A DNA stretch of 8,790 bases from Verrucomicrobiales bacterium (GCA_002705125.1 PAHQ01000084.1:14478-23267), one strand, 5' to 3'; counted from the first letter of the stretch, positions 1 to 7,487 are shown. The notes: generated by a model not told the origin, from the letters alone. Translations and numbers: made by a program.

Positions 1-78
1 CATGCAATAAAACTCATATTATATAAAATTTAATAAAATGACAAAAAAACATAATTTTAAATGCTATGCGAATATTAA

Positions 79-108
79 TTGATTGCAGTGGGTTTTTTGC
101 AATATAGT
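79..108 (+). promoter_or_regulatory. possible sigma-70-type promoter for the CNNM-like gene
   Basis: A TTGATT box (79-84) and a TATAGT box (103-108) are separated by 18 bases. They match the consensus -35 at four of six positions and the -10 at five of six. Transcription would begin near 115 and give a leader of about 40 bases before the ATG at 158. If used, this promoter makes the TTG at 83 impossible as a start codon, because it lies upstream of the transcript. The surrounding 1-157 stretch is very AT-rich, so chance matches are likely, and I see no other gene in it. Confidence 0.3.
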
Positions 109-157
109 AAGCTCAATTTACTGCATCGCATTAAAATATGCGTCTAAGCAGCTCCCA

Positions 158-1192
158 ATGGATCAACCCCTAACTATTATAGCTATAGCATTCTGCCTGA
201 GTCAGTCAGCAATGTTTTCTGGTTTGAACTTAGCCTTTTTCTCCATAGGTAGGCTTCGACTTGAAACAGAAGTTGAAAATGGCAACATGTCCGCTGCGAG
301 AATTCTTGCCCTCAGAAAAGATGCTAACTTTCTTCTCTCTACGATTTTGTGGGGAAATGTCGGAGTGAATGTTGTTCTAGCGATGCTCATGGATAGCGTG
401 CTACCTGGAAGTGGGCTTATCGCATTCTGTGCATCTACCGTAGGAATAACATTTTTAGGTGAACTTCTACCACAGGCATATTTTTCCCGAAACGCGATCC
501 GAATAGGATCCAAACTCGCGCCAGTCATTCGATTTTATCAAATGATGCTTTACCCAGTTGCCAAACCAAGCGCTCTAATTCTCGAAGGATTAGTTGGAGC
601 TGAAGGCGTCAATTTTATGAGGGAAAAAGATATCGAAGTCATCCTTGAAAGACACATTAAAGAAAAAGATTCTGAAATTGGTGAAACTGAAGGTCGGGGC
701 GCCTTGAACTTTCTTGATCTTGATGACCGTCTAATTTCTCAAGAGGGAGCTACAATTGACCCTACAACAATTTATTCTTTTCCTGCGAACATGGATCTCC
801 CTGACATTCCTAAACCCGACTCTACAGAAGGAAAAGTTTTCATAGATCAACTGCGTAAAAGCGATAAGAGTCGAGCGGTTATTACTGACGAAGAAGGAGA
901 GCCACGAATAGTTCTTAAGACCTCCGATTACTTATTCAATCTATCTGTTAATGAAGGCTCTTCTGATATATATGATTTTTGCCACCGCCCTGTCCTTGTC
1001 GGCGATTCAAACGCAACACTCGATACTGTACTAAGTGAATTTGTAGTAGAGGCTGATGACCGGGAAGATGATATTATCGATCGAGATGTCGTCATATATT
1101 GGACGAATGATGAAAAAAGAATTATCACTGGTGCCGACATTCTCGGAAGGCTCCTGAAAGGGATTGCAAGAAGAGAAAAGGAACATTCCTGA
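158..1192 (+). CDS. DUF21/CNNM-type membrane protein (CorC/HlyC-like transporter family)
   Basis: Integral membrane protein of 344 residues, probably in the inner membrane. The N-terminal half is a DUF21 (CNNM) domain. It has four hydrophobic segments at about residues 4-27, 57-80, 84-106 and 120-146. The first carries an FSGLNLAFFS motif (20-29), and GELLPQAYFSR (101-111) corresponds to the conserved GE-x-x-PQA-x-x-SR signature of CNNM proteins. A charged helical stretch (152-180) links this to a C-terminal region (181-335) in the place of the usual CBS pair, ending in a recognisable ITGADILGRLLKG segment. The CBS region is poorly conserved by eye. The family is linked to magnesium or cobalt efflux and resistance; the substrate here is unknown. 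The reading frame opens with a TTG at 83 directly after a stop, but I prefer the ATG at 158 because the DUF21 domain starts there (MDQPLTII). The gene converges with the DUF1501 gene, with only 10 bases between stops. Confidence 0.88.
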   Translation: MDQPLTIIAIAFCLSQSAMFSGLNLAFFSIGRLRLETEVENGNMSAARILALRKDANFLLSTILWGNVGVNVVLAMLMDSVLPGSGLIAFCASTVGITFLGELLPQAYFSRNAIRIGSKLAPVIRFYQMMLYPVAKPSALILEGLVGAEGVNFMREKDIEVILERHIKEKDSEIGETEGRGALNFLDLDDRLISQEGATIDPTTIYSFPANMDLPDIPKPDSTEGKVFIDQLRKSDKSRAVITDEEGEPRIVLKTSDYLFNLSVNEGSSDIYDFCHRPVLVGDSNATLDTVLSEFVVEADDREDDIIDRDVVIYWTNDEKRIITGADILGRLLKGIARREKEHS

Positions 1193-1202
1193 TAAAGGTA
1201 AC

Positions 1203-2627
1203 CTATAGAATTATATCATTCACGACTCTAGCCTCTTCAACACCAGTTAAGCGAGAGTCAAGGCCCTGATACTGATAAGTAAATTTTTTATGGTCTATAC
1301 CTAACAGATGAAGCATGGTTGCATGAAGATTACGAATATGAACAACGTTATCAACGGAATTGTATCCCAGTTCATCTGTGGCTCCATAGGTCACTCCACC
1401 ACGCACCCCACCACCTGCTAACCACATTGAAAAACCTTTCATATGATGATCCCGCCCTGCTCCGCCTTTTCCCTGGTACATCGGAGTCCTTCCAAATTCA
1501 CCACCCCAAACGATAAGGGTATCTTTTAGCATATCTCTCTGCTTAAGATCGGTGAGCAAAGCCCATGTTGGTTTGTCAGTTAAACCGCAACATATATCCA
1601 TATATTTTACTAGCCCCCCATGATGATCCCACCCCCTATGATAGAGGTGAATAAACCTGGAACCTCTTTCTGCAAGACGCCTTGCTAACAAACAGTTTGT
1701 TGCATAAGTGCCGTCTCCCTGTTTTGCTCCGTACATATCAATTATGTGCTTAGGTTCATCGGAGAAATCCATAAGCTCAGGAACAGAAGTCTGCATCTTA
1801 AATGCCATCTCATAAGCTGAAATTCTAGTTAAAATATCATCTTCCTGAAGAGTTTTATTTCTGCTCTGATCCAACGATTTAATCGCATCAACAACATTAC
1901 GCTGATTCTGTGCAGATACGTTTCCAGGGTTCTTTAAATAATTCACTGGATCACCTGTAGAACTAAATTCAACTCCTTGAAAACGGCCAGGCAAAAATCC
2001 AGACGCCCACTGTCTAGATGCAATGGGCTGAGGGTTTCGCCCCCCAACACTGGTCAAAACAACAAATCCTGGCAGTTCATCAGACTCGCTTCCCAAACCA
2101 TAGTTTATCCATGAACCCATTGAGGGTCTTCCAGATATTCCAGTCCCAGTATTCATAAAAGTATGAGCAGGATCATGATTTATTTGCTCAGTAAGCATTG
2201 AGTTAATAATGCATATATCGTCAGCCATTTTTGCTGTCCAAGGCAAATAATCACTGATTAATTGTCCACTCTCTCCATGTCTATTGAACTTGGTCATATG
2301 ACCTTGAACTTTGAGCTGCTGACCCCTCAATTGTGCAATTGGCTGGCCCTTAGTAAATGATTCCGGCATGGGCTTACCATGCAATTCATCTAGCTTTGGT
2401 TTATAATCGAATGTTTCAAGGTGCGAAGGACCTCCAGCCATACAAAGAAAAATGACTCTTTTAGCCTTAAATGGAAGATCAGGAAAACCAGAAATTCCAG
2501 GATTTGATCCAAAGGAATCTTTCAACAGCATTGACTGAAGAGCGGCGGCACCAACGCCCAAACCAGATCTTTGAAGGAAACTTCTACGAGGGATTGGCGA
2601 AATATTTGAATGATCTTGAGTAAGCAT
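1203..2627 (-). CDS. DUF1501 family protein, Tat-exported
   Basis: Protein of 474 residues, the normal length for DUF1501, a family very abundant in Planctomycetota and Verrucomicrobiota. The N-terminus has a twin-arginine motif, RRSFLQ (14-19), followed by a hydrophobic Gly/Ala-rich stretch (21-34), so a folded protein is probably exported by Tat. Family hallmarks are intact: RVIFLCMAGGPSHLETFD (57-74), GWDHHGG (332-338), WGGEFGRTP (374-382), GRDHH (391-395) and a C-terminal HATMLHLLGIDH (435-446). DUF1501 is related to the alkaline phosphatase/sulfatase superfamily, and the Asp/His clusters would suit metal binding, but no reaction is established. The ATG shares one base with the stop of the upstream cytochrome-domain gene, and an AAGGA ribosome site precedes it, so the two genes are co-transcribed and probably translationally coupled. 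The same gene order is common in PVC genomes. Confidence 0.95.
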   Translation of the reverse strand: MLTQDHSNISPIPRRSFLQRSGLGVGAAALQSMLLKDSFGSNPGISGFPDLPFKAKRVIFLCMAGGPSHLETFDYKPKLDELHGKPMPESFTKGQPIAQLRGQQLKVQGHMTKFNRHGESGQLISDYLPWTAKMADDICIINSMLTEQINHDPAHTFMNTGTGISGRPSMGSWINYGLGSESDELPGFVVLTSVGGRNPQPIASRQWASGFLPGRFQGVEFSSTGDPVNYLKNPGNVSAQNQRNVVDAIKSLDQSRNKTLQEDDILTRISAYEMAFKMQTSVPELMDFSDEPKHIIDMYGAKQGDGTYATNCLLARRLAERGSRFIHLYHRGWDHHGGLVKYMDICCGLTDKPTWALLTDLKQRDMLKDTLIVWGGEFGRTPMYQGKGGAGRDHHMKGFSMWLAGGGVRGGVTYGATDELGYNSVDNVVHIRNLHATMLHLLGIDHKKFTYQYQGLDSRLTGVEEARVVNDIIL

Positions 2628-2636
2628 TAATTCCTT
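2625..2636 (-). promoter_or_regulatory. ribosome binding site and TAATG stop/start overlap between coupled genes
   Basis: On the minus strand AAGGA (2636-2632) lies four bases before the ATG of the DUF1501 gene (2627-2625). It falls inside the last codons of the upstream gene, whose TAA stop (2629-2627) shares its final base with that ATG. This is the classic arrangement for reinitiation by the same ribosome and fixes the DUF1501 start. It is one of only two clear Shine-Dalgarno sequences in the window. Confidence 0.7.
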
Positions 2637-4900
2637 GAGTTAAACTCTGCACAATTGAAGACAGCTCTAGCCGCTGCCGTCCATGATAATAATTCAACTT
2701 GATCATTACCCTTTAATTCTTGCTTAACCTTCTCAATTAGCTTTCCAAGTATATCCTCTTCCAGCTTATCCGGTTTTCTAGATAGCGCCTTATAGAAGGC
2801 AAATTCGATTCTTTTAGAATCATCATCAGAACTTTTTATAACTTGCTTGGCAAACTCTTGAGCCGCTTCATAGAAACTAGGGTCATTCAGTAATACCATG
2901 GCGGCAACAGGGCTATTGGATCTGGATCTTTTTGCTACGCATTCTTCTCGAGTCGGAGCATCCATTGCTTGAAGCATTGGGTGAAGAAATTGTCTTTGCC
3001 AATGAATGTAGACTGATCTTTTTAAACGACCTTGATCGGTGTCCACTTTATATTCCCTCTTTGGAAAATTTAAATGCTTATAATAACCTTTGGGCTGAAA
3101 AGGCTTAACGCTCGGGCCTCCATATTCCTTGAATAACATTCCACTAGTTTCAAGAATGTTATCACGAATCATTTCAGCAGGAAGCCTATGCATTGCTTGT
3201 CGTGAGAAATTTAAATTCAAAGGGTCAGCTTTCTTGCTTTCATTAGTCGCCCTAGAACTCAACTTATAAGCATGAGTGTTAACAATTAAATTAATTAAAC
3301 TCTTCACATCCCAGCCACTTTTGTAAAATTCCACTGATAAATTATCAAGAAGTTTAGGGATCGTTGGCGGTGACCCCTGACCTCCAAAATCATCCAGACT
3401 TGTGGATATTCCTTCCCCAAAAAGCAGATACCATATCCTGTTAACAAAAACTCTGGCGGTCAAACCGCCTATACCATTCTGTGTATCAGTTATCCAATTA
3501 GCTAAATCAAGACGATTGGCCCGACGATCACCTGTATTTAAAGTTCCAAGAAATAATGGAACAGCGGGCTGTACAATCTCCCCGGTTTCATCAAGCCAAT
3601 TTCCTCTTGGTAAAATACGTGTCACTCGAGGCTTAACACTTTGAGTTACCATGGTTAATGATTCCCTACTCTTTATCTTTTTTATCTCTTCAATAATTTC
3701 TTTATTTTTTAACTCCTTCTTCTCAAGAATATTTAGTTTTTTACGATCCCGATAGCTTAAAACTGATATTTCAGGAGGCCTCTTAGTCGGCAAGTCATTT
3801 GTTCCAACTGCAAAATGTTTTTCCTCATCAACATCCGCAAAAAATGCTGACATAGAATAAAAATCACGAGCTGTATAAGGGTCATACTTGTGGTCGTGAC
3901 ATTGAGCACAGCCAATAGTTGCTCCCATCCAAACCCCTGAAACGTTACGAATTCGGTCAGCTGCATATATGGCCAAATATTCACGAGGCTGCACTCCTCC
4001 TTCATGAGAAGTTTGCAAAAGCCTATTGTAACCAGTAGCTATTTTTTGATCCAGAGATGGGTTTTCGAGAAGGTCCCCTGCTAATTGTTCACGAGTAAAT
4101 TGATCAAACGGCATATTCTGATTAAATGCCTCCATAACATAATCTCTATATGGGCTAATGTTATGATCTTGGTCTCCATGATAACCGACGGTGTCTGCGA
4201 ACCTAACAAGATCAAGCCAATACATAGCCATCCTTTCTCCAAAATGATCTGAATTAAGAAGCTGCTGAACAATCTTCTCATAAGCAATTTCTATATCAGG
4301 CGCTGACAAAAATGCTTCTAGGATCTTTTGATTTGGAGGAAGCCCTGTTAAGTCAAAAGATAACCGCCTAATTAATGTGACCTTATTCGAATCATTAGAG
4401 GGTTTAAGGCCAACTTTAGACCAATGATCTAAAATGATAGAATCAATCCAATTGTGAGCCCAAGGATTACCTTTATCTGGAACAGGGCTCCAGACTGGAT
4501 TCTCATAGGCCCATGGTTTAGAATATTTTCCACCAGACTTAACCCATGTTGTCAAAATTTCTATTTCTTCCGGATTGAGAGATTGCCCGCTTTCTGGCGT
4601 TGGCATAACCTCATCAGGATCATGGGAAGTTATTCGATGTATGATCTCACTATCTATGGGATCTTTTGCAGAAAATACTTTTTTGAAACCTTCTTCAGTG
4701 TCCAGCCTCAGCTTGGCTTTTCTATGTTCTTTATCCGGACCATGACAAACATAACAATTCTGAGAAAGAATTGGCCTCACGTCACGGTTGAAGTCCACCT
4801 CTTTAGCGTTAACAAAAAAAGGTGCAAAAAAAATCGGTGCTACGATACTTAACTTCACGGAACTAATTGGGAATTTACGTGGTATTATTAGTTTATACAA
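2627..4900 (-). CDS. PSCyt1-DUF1549-DUF1553 protein (planctomycete-type cytochrome c domain protein)
   Basis: Exported protein of up to 757 residues in three parts. The first is a cytochrome c-like PSCyt1 domain (about 36-125) with haem-binding CYVCH (49-53) and a likely axial Met99 in the DEVMPTPES segment. Next is a DUF1549 domain (about 147-358) with RRLSFDLTGLPP (178-189) and a second CxxCH, CAQCHDHKYDP (331-341), normal for this domain. A lysine/glutamate-rich probable coiled coil (384-413) leads to a DUF1553 domain (about 460-745) with RVFVNRIWYLLFGEG (483-497). The function is not established; the haem domain suggests electron transfer, and the genes often sit beside sulfatases and DUF1501 genes, as here. 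The start is uncertain. The longest frame begins with TTG at 4900, with AGGA 12 bases upstream. A GTG at 4858 (residue 15) would give a compact 18-residue signal peptide, MKLSIVAPIFFAPFFVNA. There is no ATG until residue 99, so a non-ATG start is required. It is the first gene of the operon with DUF1501. Confidence 0.93.
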   Translation of the reverse strand: MYKLIIPRKFPISSVKLSIVAPIFFAPFFVNAKEVDFNRDVRPILSQNCYVCHGPDKEHRKAKLRLDTEEGFKKVFSAKDPIDSEIIHRITSHDPDEVMPTPESGQSLNPEEIEILTTWVKSGGKYSKPWAYENPVWSPVPDKGNPWAHNWIDSIILDHWSKVGLKPSNDSNKVTLIRRLSFDLTGLPPNQKILEAFLSAPDIEIAYEKIVQQLLNSDHFGERMAMYWLDLVRFADTVGYHGDQDHNISPYRDYVMEAFNQNMPFDQFTREQLAGDLLENPSLDQKIATGYNRLLQTSHEGGVQPREYLAIYAADRIRNVSGVWMGATIGCAQCHDHKYDPYTARDFYSMSAFFADVDEEKHFAVGTNDLPTKRPPEISVLSYRDRKKLNILEKKELKNKEIIEEIKKIKSRESLTMVTQSVKPRVTRILPRGNWLDETGEIVQPAVPLFLGTLNTGDRRANRLDLANWITDTQNGIGGLTARVFVNRIWYLLFGEGISTSLDDFGGQGSPPTIPKLLDNLSVEFYKSGWDVKSLINLIVNTHAYKLSSRATNESKKADPLNLNFSRQAMHRLPAEMIRDNILETSGMLFKEYGGPSVKPFQPKGYYKHLNFPKREYKVDTDQGRLKRSVYIHWQRQFLHPMLQAMDAPTREECVAKRSRSNSPVAAMVLLNDPSFYEAAQEFAKQVIKSSDDDSKRIEFAFYKALSRKPDKLEEDILGKLIEKVKQELKGNDQVELLSWTAAARAVFNCAEFNSRN

Positions 4901-4921
4901 AAAAGAAGATTTTCCTATAAT
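4892..4921 (+). promoter_or_regulatory. probable promoter of the sulfatase gene in a short divergent intergenic region
   Basis: A perfect TATAAT (4916-4921) has an 18-base spacer to TTTATA (4892-4897), a four-of-six match to the -35 consensus. Initiation near 4928 would give a leader of about 40 bases before the ATG at 4968. The region 4901-4967 must also drive the opposite operon: TATTAT on the minus strand (4923-4918) overlaps this -10 almost exactly, though I see no good -35 for it. Overlapping -10 boxes on both strands would couple the two units. Confidence 0.45.
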
Positions 4922-4967
4922 ATTGATCAGAAAAAATTCATCCTAATTCGACTAGTTTAATAAATTT

Positions 4968-6536
4968 ATGAAAACCAGAGAAATAATAAGGCTAATTTTG
5001 CTCCAACTCCTTATAATACAGAAGCTTTCAGCCACCACTGATCAACCAAATCTGTTAATAATGATTAGTGACGACCAGTCTTTTCCTCATGCCTCAGCCT
5101 ATGGATCAAAAATGGTATCAACACCCAACTTTGATAAAGTTGCAAGTAATGGTGCATTATTCATGAATGCTTTTTGTGCGGCCCCAGGGTGTAGCCCGTC
5201 AAGAGCCGCTTTTCTAACCGGAAGAAATATATGGCAAATAGAAGAAGCAGGAACCCATGCTTCTTCATTTTCAGCCAAATACGAAACTTTTATGGAGTCA
5301 CTTGCAGAGAAAGGATATCATACTGGGTTCACTGGTAAAGGATGGGGCCCTGGAAACTGGAAGATTAGTAACCGTAAAGAAAATCCTGCTGGTCCGACTT
5401 TTGGATCAAAGAAGGGTAACTACGCTCAGGCTTTCAGAAATTTCATAAATGTAAAACCAAAGGAAAAACCTTTCGCTTTTTGGTTTGGCTCCTCAGACCC
5501 ACATCGAAGCTTCGAAAAGGGAAGTGGATTAAATTCAGGTAAAAAATTAAATGATGCTGAGGTACCCTCATTCCTACCTGAATCTCCTGAGATTCGAAAT
5601 GATCTTTTAGACTATGCCTTTGAAATAGAAAGATTCGATAATGATTGTGGAAAAATGCTAACAATTCTTGAAAAAGAAAAGATGCTCGATAATACGATGA
5701 TCATAATAACAAGTGATAACGGAATGGCATTTCCATACGCAAAGGCAAATTGCACAGAATTCGGAATTCATATGCCCCTAGCTATATGTTGGAAAAACAA
5801 GATACCTGCAAAACAGCAGGTTGATGATTTGGTTGGATTTATTGATTTGACCGCAACAATTCATGATGCTTTTGAAATCAAAGATAGAGAAAGATTTCCA
5901 CTGTCCGGGCAAAGCATTCTAAGTATATTAACTAAAAGCTCAAAATCTAAGAATTCTAACAGAATAAATGCGATATTTTCAGGCAGGGAAAGGCACTCAT
6001 CTTCACGATTTAATACTTTAGGTTATCCTCAACGCTGTCTTAGAACAGATAAATTTTTGTTTATAAGAAATTATAAACCCGAGAGATGGCCGGCTGGCCC
6101 GGGACAAAAATATAAAAATAGGAGCGGTTCAGAACTTGGACCAGAGCATGGTGGTTATCATGATATAGATGCATGCCCTACATTGGATTATTTAATTAAA
6201 GGCCGATCTGATCCTAAAAACTCAAAATATTTTTTGCTCGCGACAGATAAAAGACCCTATGAGCAACTTTTTGATATCATAAATGACCCAGGATGCACGA
6301 ATGACCTCGCAACAAATTCCAAGTATAAAAAAACATTCAAAAAACTCTCTTTAGAGTTAACTAATTATTTAATTAAAACCTCTGACCCTAGGGAAACTGG
6401 TAATGGAAATGTTTTTGAAACCTATCCCCGTTATTCAGGTATTCGATGGTTTCCTAAACCTGACTGGGCTGAAAAAAATCCTAGAAAAATCCCGCCGACT
6501 CCATGGCTTAAATCCACTTTAAAAATAAAGAAATAG
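4968..6536 (+). CDS. secreted sulfatase, N-sulfoglucosamine sulfohydrolase-like
   Basis: Type I sulfatase of 522 residues, in the usual range for the family, with a signal peptide (1-22, hydrophobic 8-20, likely cut after SA). It would act in the periplasm or outside the cell, hydrolysing sulfate groups from a glycan. Active-site elements seen: the metal-binding SDDQ (34-37); the formylglycine site CSPSR (75-79) followed by AAFLTGR, with Cys75 as the residue to be oxidised; TGKG (122-125); SDPHR (176-180); and TSDNG (248-252) followed by FPYAKAN (255-261). The SDPHR and SDNGMAFPYAKAN segments, the IRNYKPERWPAGP block (366-378) and the DIDACPTLDYL block (399-409) resemble bacterial proteins related to heparan N-sulfatase (SGSH). 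Sub-family placement (sulfatase S1_8) is from memory of such motifs, and the substrate is a guess. No Shine-Dalgarno is visible before the ATG, but the next Met is at residue 32, beyond the signal peptide. No sulfatase-maturing enzyme is encoded in the window. It is divergent from the cytochrome/DUF1501 operon. Confidence 0.93.
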   Translation: MKTREIIRLILLQLLIIQKLSATTDQPNLLIMISDDQSFPHASAYGSKMVSTPNFDKVASNGALFMNAFCAAPGCSPSRAAFLTGRNIWQIEEAGTHASSFSAKYETFMESLAEKGYHTGFTGKGWGPGNWKISNRKENPAGPTFGSKKGNYAQAFRNFINVKPKEKPFAFWFGSSDPHRSFEKGSGLNSGKKLNDAEVPSFLPESPEIRNDLLDYAFEIERFDNDCGKMLTILEKEKMLDNTMIIITSDNGMAFPYAKANCTEFGIHMPLAICWKNKIPAKQQVDDLVGFIDLTATIHDAFEIKDRERFPLSGQSILSILTKSSKSKNSNRINAIFSGRERHSSSRFNTLGYPQRCLRTDKFLFIRNYKPERWPAGPGQKYKNRSGSELGPEHGGYHDIDACPTLDYLIKGRSDPKNSKYFLLATDKRPYEQLFDIINDPGCTNDLATNSKYKKTFKKLSLELTNYLIKTSDPRETGNGNVFETYPRYSGIRWFPKPDWAEKNPRKIPPTPWLKSTLKIKK

Positions 6537-6597
6537 CCATCAATACCCCAGAGGAAAATATAAGATCAAAAAGTAAAATACATAAAATAAGTCCTAT

Positions 6598-7275
6598 TTA
6601 AGGAATCGCTTGGAACATTTGTTCTATAATAATTTTATCATTTTTACGACTAATCTGAAGATCAAAAAATCCAGAATCTTTAACTTTATGCAAAAAACCA
6701 ATTGATAAGGATTCACCTCTTTTGAAAAAGCCACTGGGGTTATTCCAGTCTACTTCTTGAAGTAAATTTTTATTAATTTGAGCTCCTGTTTCATATTCAC
6801 CATCTAATAGCTTAACAAGAATCATTTCGCATTCTTCCAGAGTCATTCCTTGTATTGAACTTGTCCTGACCTCCTTGCCTTTTATTTTCAAAATAATCTT
6901 TTTTTGTGTATACGGTTTACCCGCCCAAAAATCACCTTCACGAGTTTGGCTCTTGCTGGGCTTTGCACCTGGTTCCAACCATTTACTATAACTCATACTC
7001 AATATTTGAGTTGTAACCTCTCGACCATTAATCTTTTCAACTCCTTGGACTCGTATTCCTCTAAATGGAGTCGGAAACATGTTATGAGTCGATATTCTAA
7101 CTATTGGCTTTTTTAGACCACATTTAATGGCTAAAGAGATAACTTCCTTCTCTTGGTCCTCTGTTAATTTTGCACGTTCAACATAATCTCTCTCTACTTT
7201 TTCAGTTTGAGCAATAACATTAGACACACTTAGCACGGCCACATATATAAAAATTAAACTCAAATTTCTTGTCAT
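6598..7275 (-). CDS. hypothetical secreted protein, family not recognised
   Basis: Protein of 225 residues that I cannot assign to a family. The N-terminus MTRNLSLIFIYVAVLSVSNVIAQ is a clear signal peptide, probably cut after IAQ, so the mature part lies in the periplasm, outer membrane or outside. The mature part is about 200 residues, rich in Lys/Glu and alternating hydrophobic residues, with no transmembrane segment. Two similar stretches are visible, KINGREVTTQILSM (81-94) and KIKGKEVRTSSIQGM (130-144), and SGFF occurs at 181 and 201, which may mean a repeated beta-rich fold. I chose the ATG at 7275 because AAAAGG stands six bases before it; the upstream in-frame ATG at 7290 lacks a ribosome site and would add MKRHY. 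The gene ends 61 bases from the sulfatase stop, tail to tail, so it need not share the sulfatase's function. Confidence 0.8.
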   Translation of the reverse strand: MTRNLSLIFIYVAVLSVSNVIAQTEKVERDYVERAKLTEDQEKEVISLAIKCGLKKPIVRISTHNMFPTPFRGIRVQGVEKINGREVTTQILSMSYSKWLEPGAKPSKSQTREGDFWAGKPYTQKKIILKIKGKEVRTSSIQGMTLEECEMILVKLLDGEYETGAQINKNLLQEVDWNNPSGFFKRGESLSIGFLHKVKDSGFFDLQISRKNDKIIIEQMFQAIP

Positions 7276-7287
7276 GTAATGCCTTTT
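7273..7287 (-). promoter_or_regulatory. Shine-Dalgarno site selecting the inner start of the hypothetical secreted protein
   Basis: On the minus strand AAAAGG (7287-7282) lies six bases before the ATG at 7275. The earlier in-frame ATG at 7290 overlaps this region and has no purine-rich site upstream of it. The spacing favours the inner start, which also gives the more compact signal peptide. Confidence 0.55.
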
Positions 7288-7403
7288 CATTGTCTAACTT
7301 AATAACGCTTCTCATGTAAAAGCTCATAGAAATTTTTATTTATTTTCAACGTGTAATATTATTCTGCGAGAATTATTAGATTTGCATTACACACAAAGGC
7401 TAT

Positions 7404-7487
7404 TTGAAATTCAATTTACAGTTGTGAAATTTTATTTATTGAGCACTTACTTGCTCGAATAACTGAAGTAATAGGTTAACTTGTTAA
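7404..7487. promoter_or_regulatory. small inverted repeats in the divergent intergenic region (possible operators)
   Basis: The non-coding stretch 7276-7497 between two divergent genes holds three short perfect inverted repeats: TTGAA-A-TTCAA (7404-7414), GAGCA-CTTACT-TGCTC (7441-7456) and TTAAC-TT-GTTAA (7476-7487). The second has GC content above its surroundings and could be an operator or a small RNA hairpin in the leader of the downstream gene. No convincing promoter pair was found: TTTACA (7415-7420) is a fair -35, but nothing good follows at the right distance. No RNA gene is seen here. In such AT-rich DNA short palindromes arise by chance, so the regulatory reading is weak. Confidence 0.25.

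Noticed and set aside
202..528. Minus-strand open frame of 108 codons inside the CNNM-like gene
   Set aside because: Antisense shadow of the conserved DUF21 domain, no signal of its own.
1196..1204. Palindrome AGGTAACCT between the convergent CNNM-like and DUF1501 genes
   Set aside because: Four-base arms and no following T-run, too small for an intrinsic terminator.
3662..3751. Charged coiled-coil linker as a novel insertion in the cytochrome-domain protein
   Set aside because: Lys/Glu-rich helical linkers between the DUF1549 and DUF1553 domains are common in this family.
3757..4287. Two minus-strand frames (3757-4005 and 4081-4287) overlapping the DUF1549 domain
   Set aside because: They are alternative frames of the real gene on the same strand; the main frame carries the conserved motifs throughout, so no frameshift is implied.
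4454..4852. Plus-strand open frame of 132 codons opposite the start of the cytochrome-domain gene
   Set aside because: It lies entirely antisense to a well-supported gene with family motifs; its translation has no recognisable motif and odd composition.
2627..4900. Second CxxCH in the cytochrome-domain protein as evidence of an unusual dihaem protein
   Set aside because: The CAQCHDHKYDP segment is a normal conserved part of DUF1549, so it is not unusual for this family.
6537..6597. Possible bidirectional terminator between the sulfatase and the hypothetical gene
   Set aside because: AT-rich, but I could not find a stem with GC pairs; termination here must be by another means or just outside.
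6904..7116. Plus-strand frame opposite the hypothetical secreted protein
   Set aside because: The minus-strand gene has a signal peptide and a ribosome site; the opposite frame has neither.
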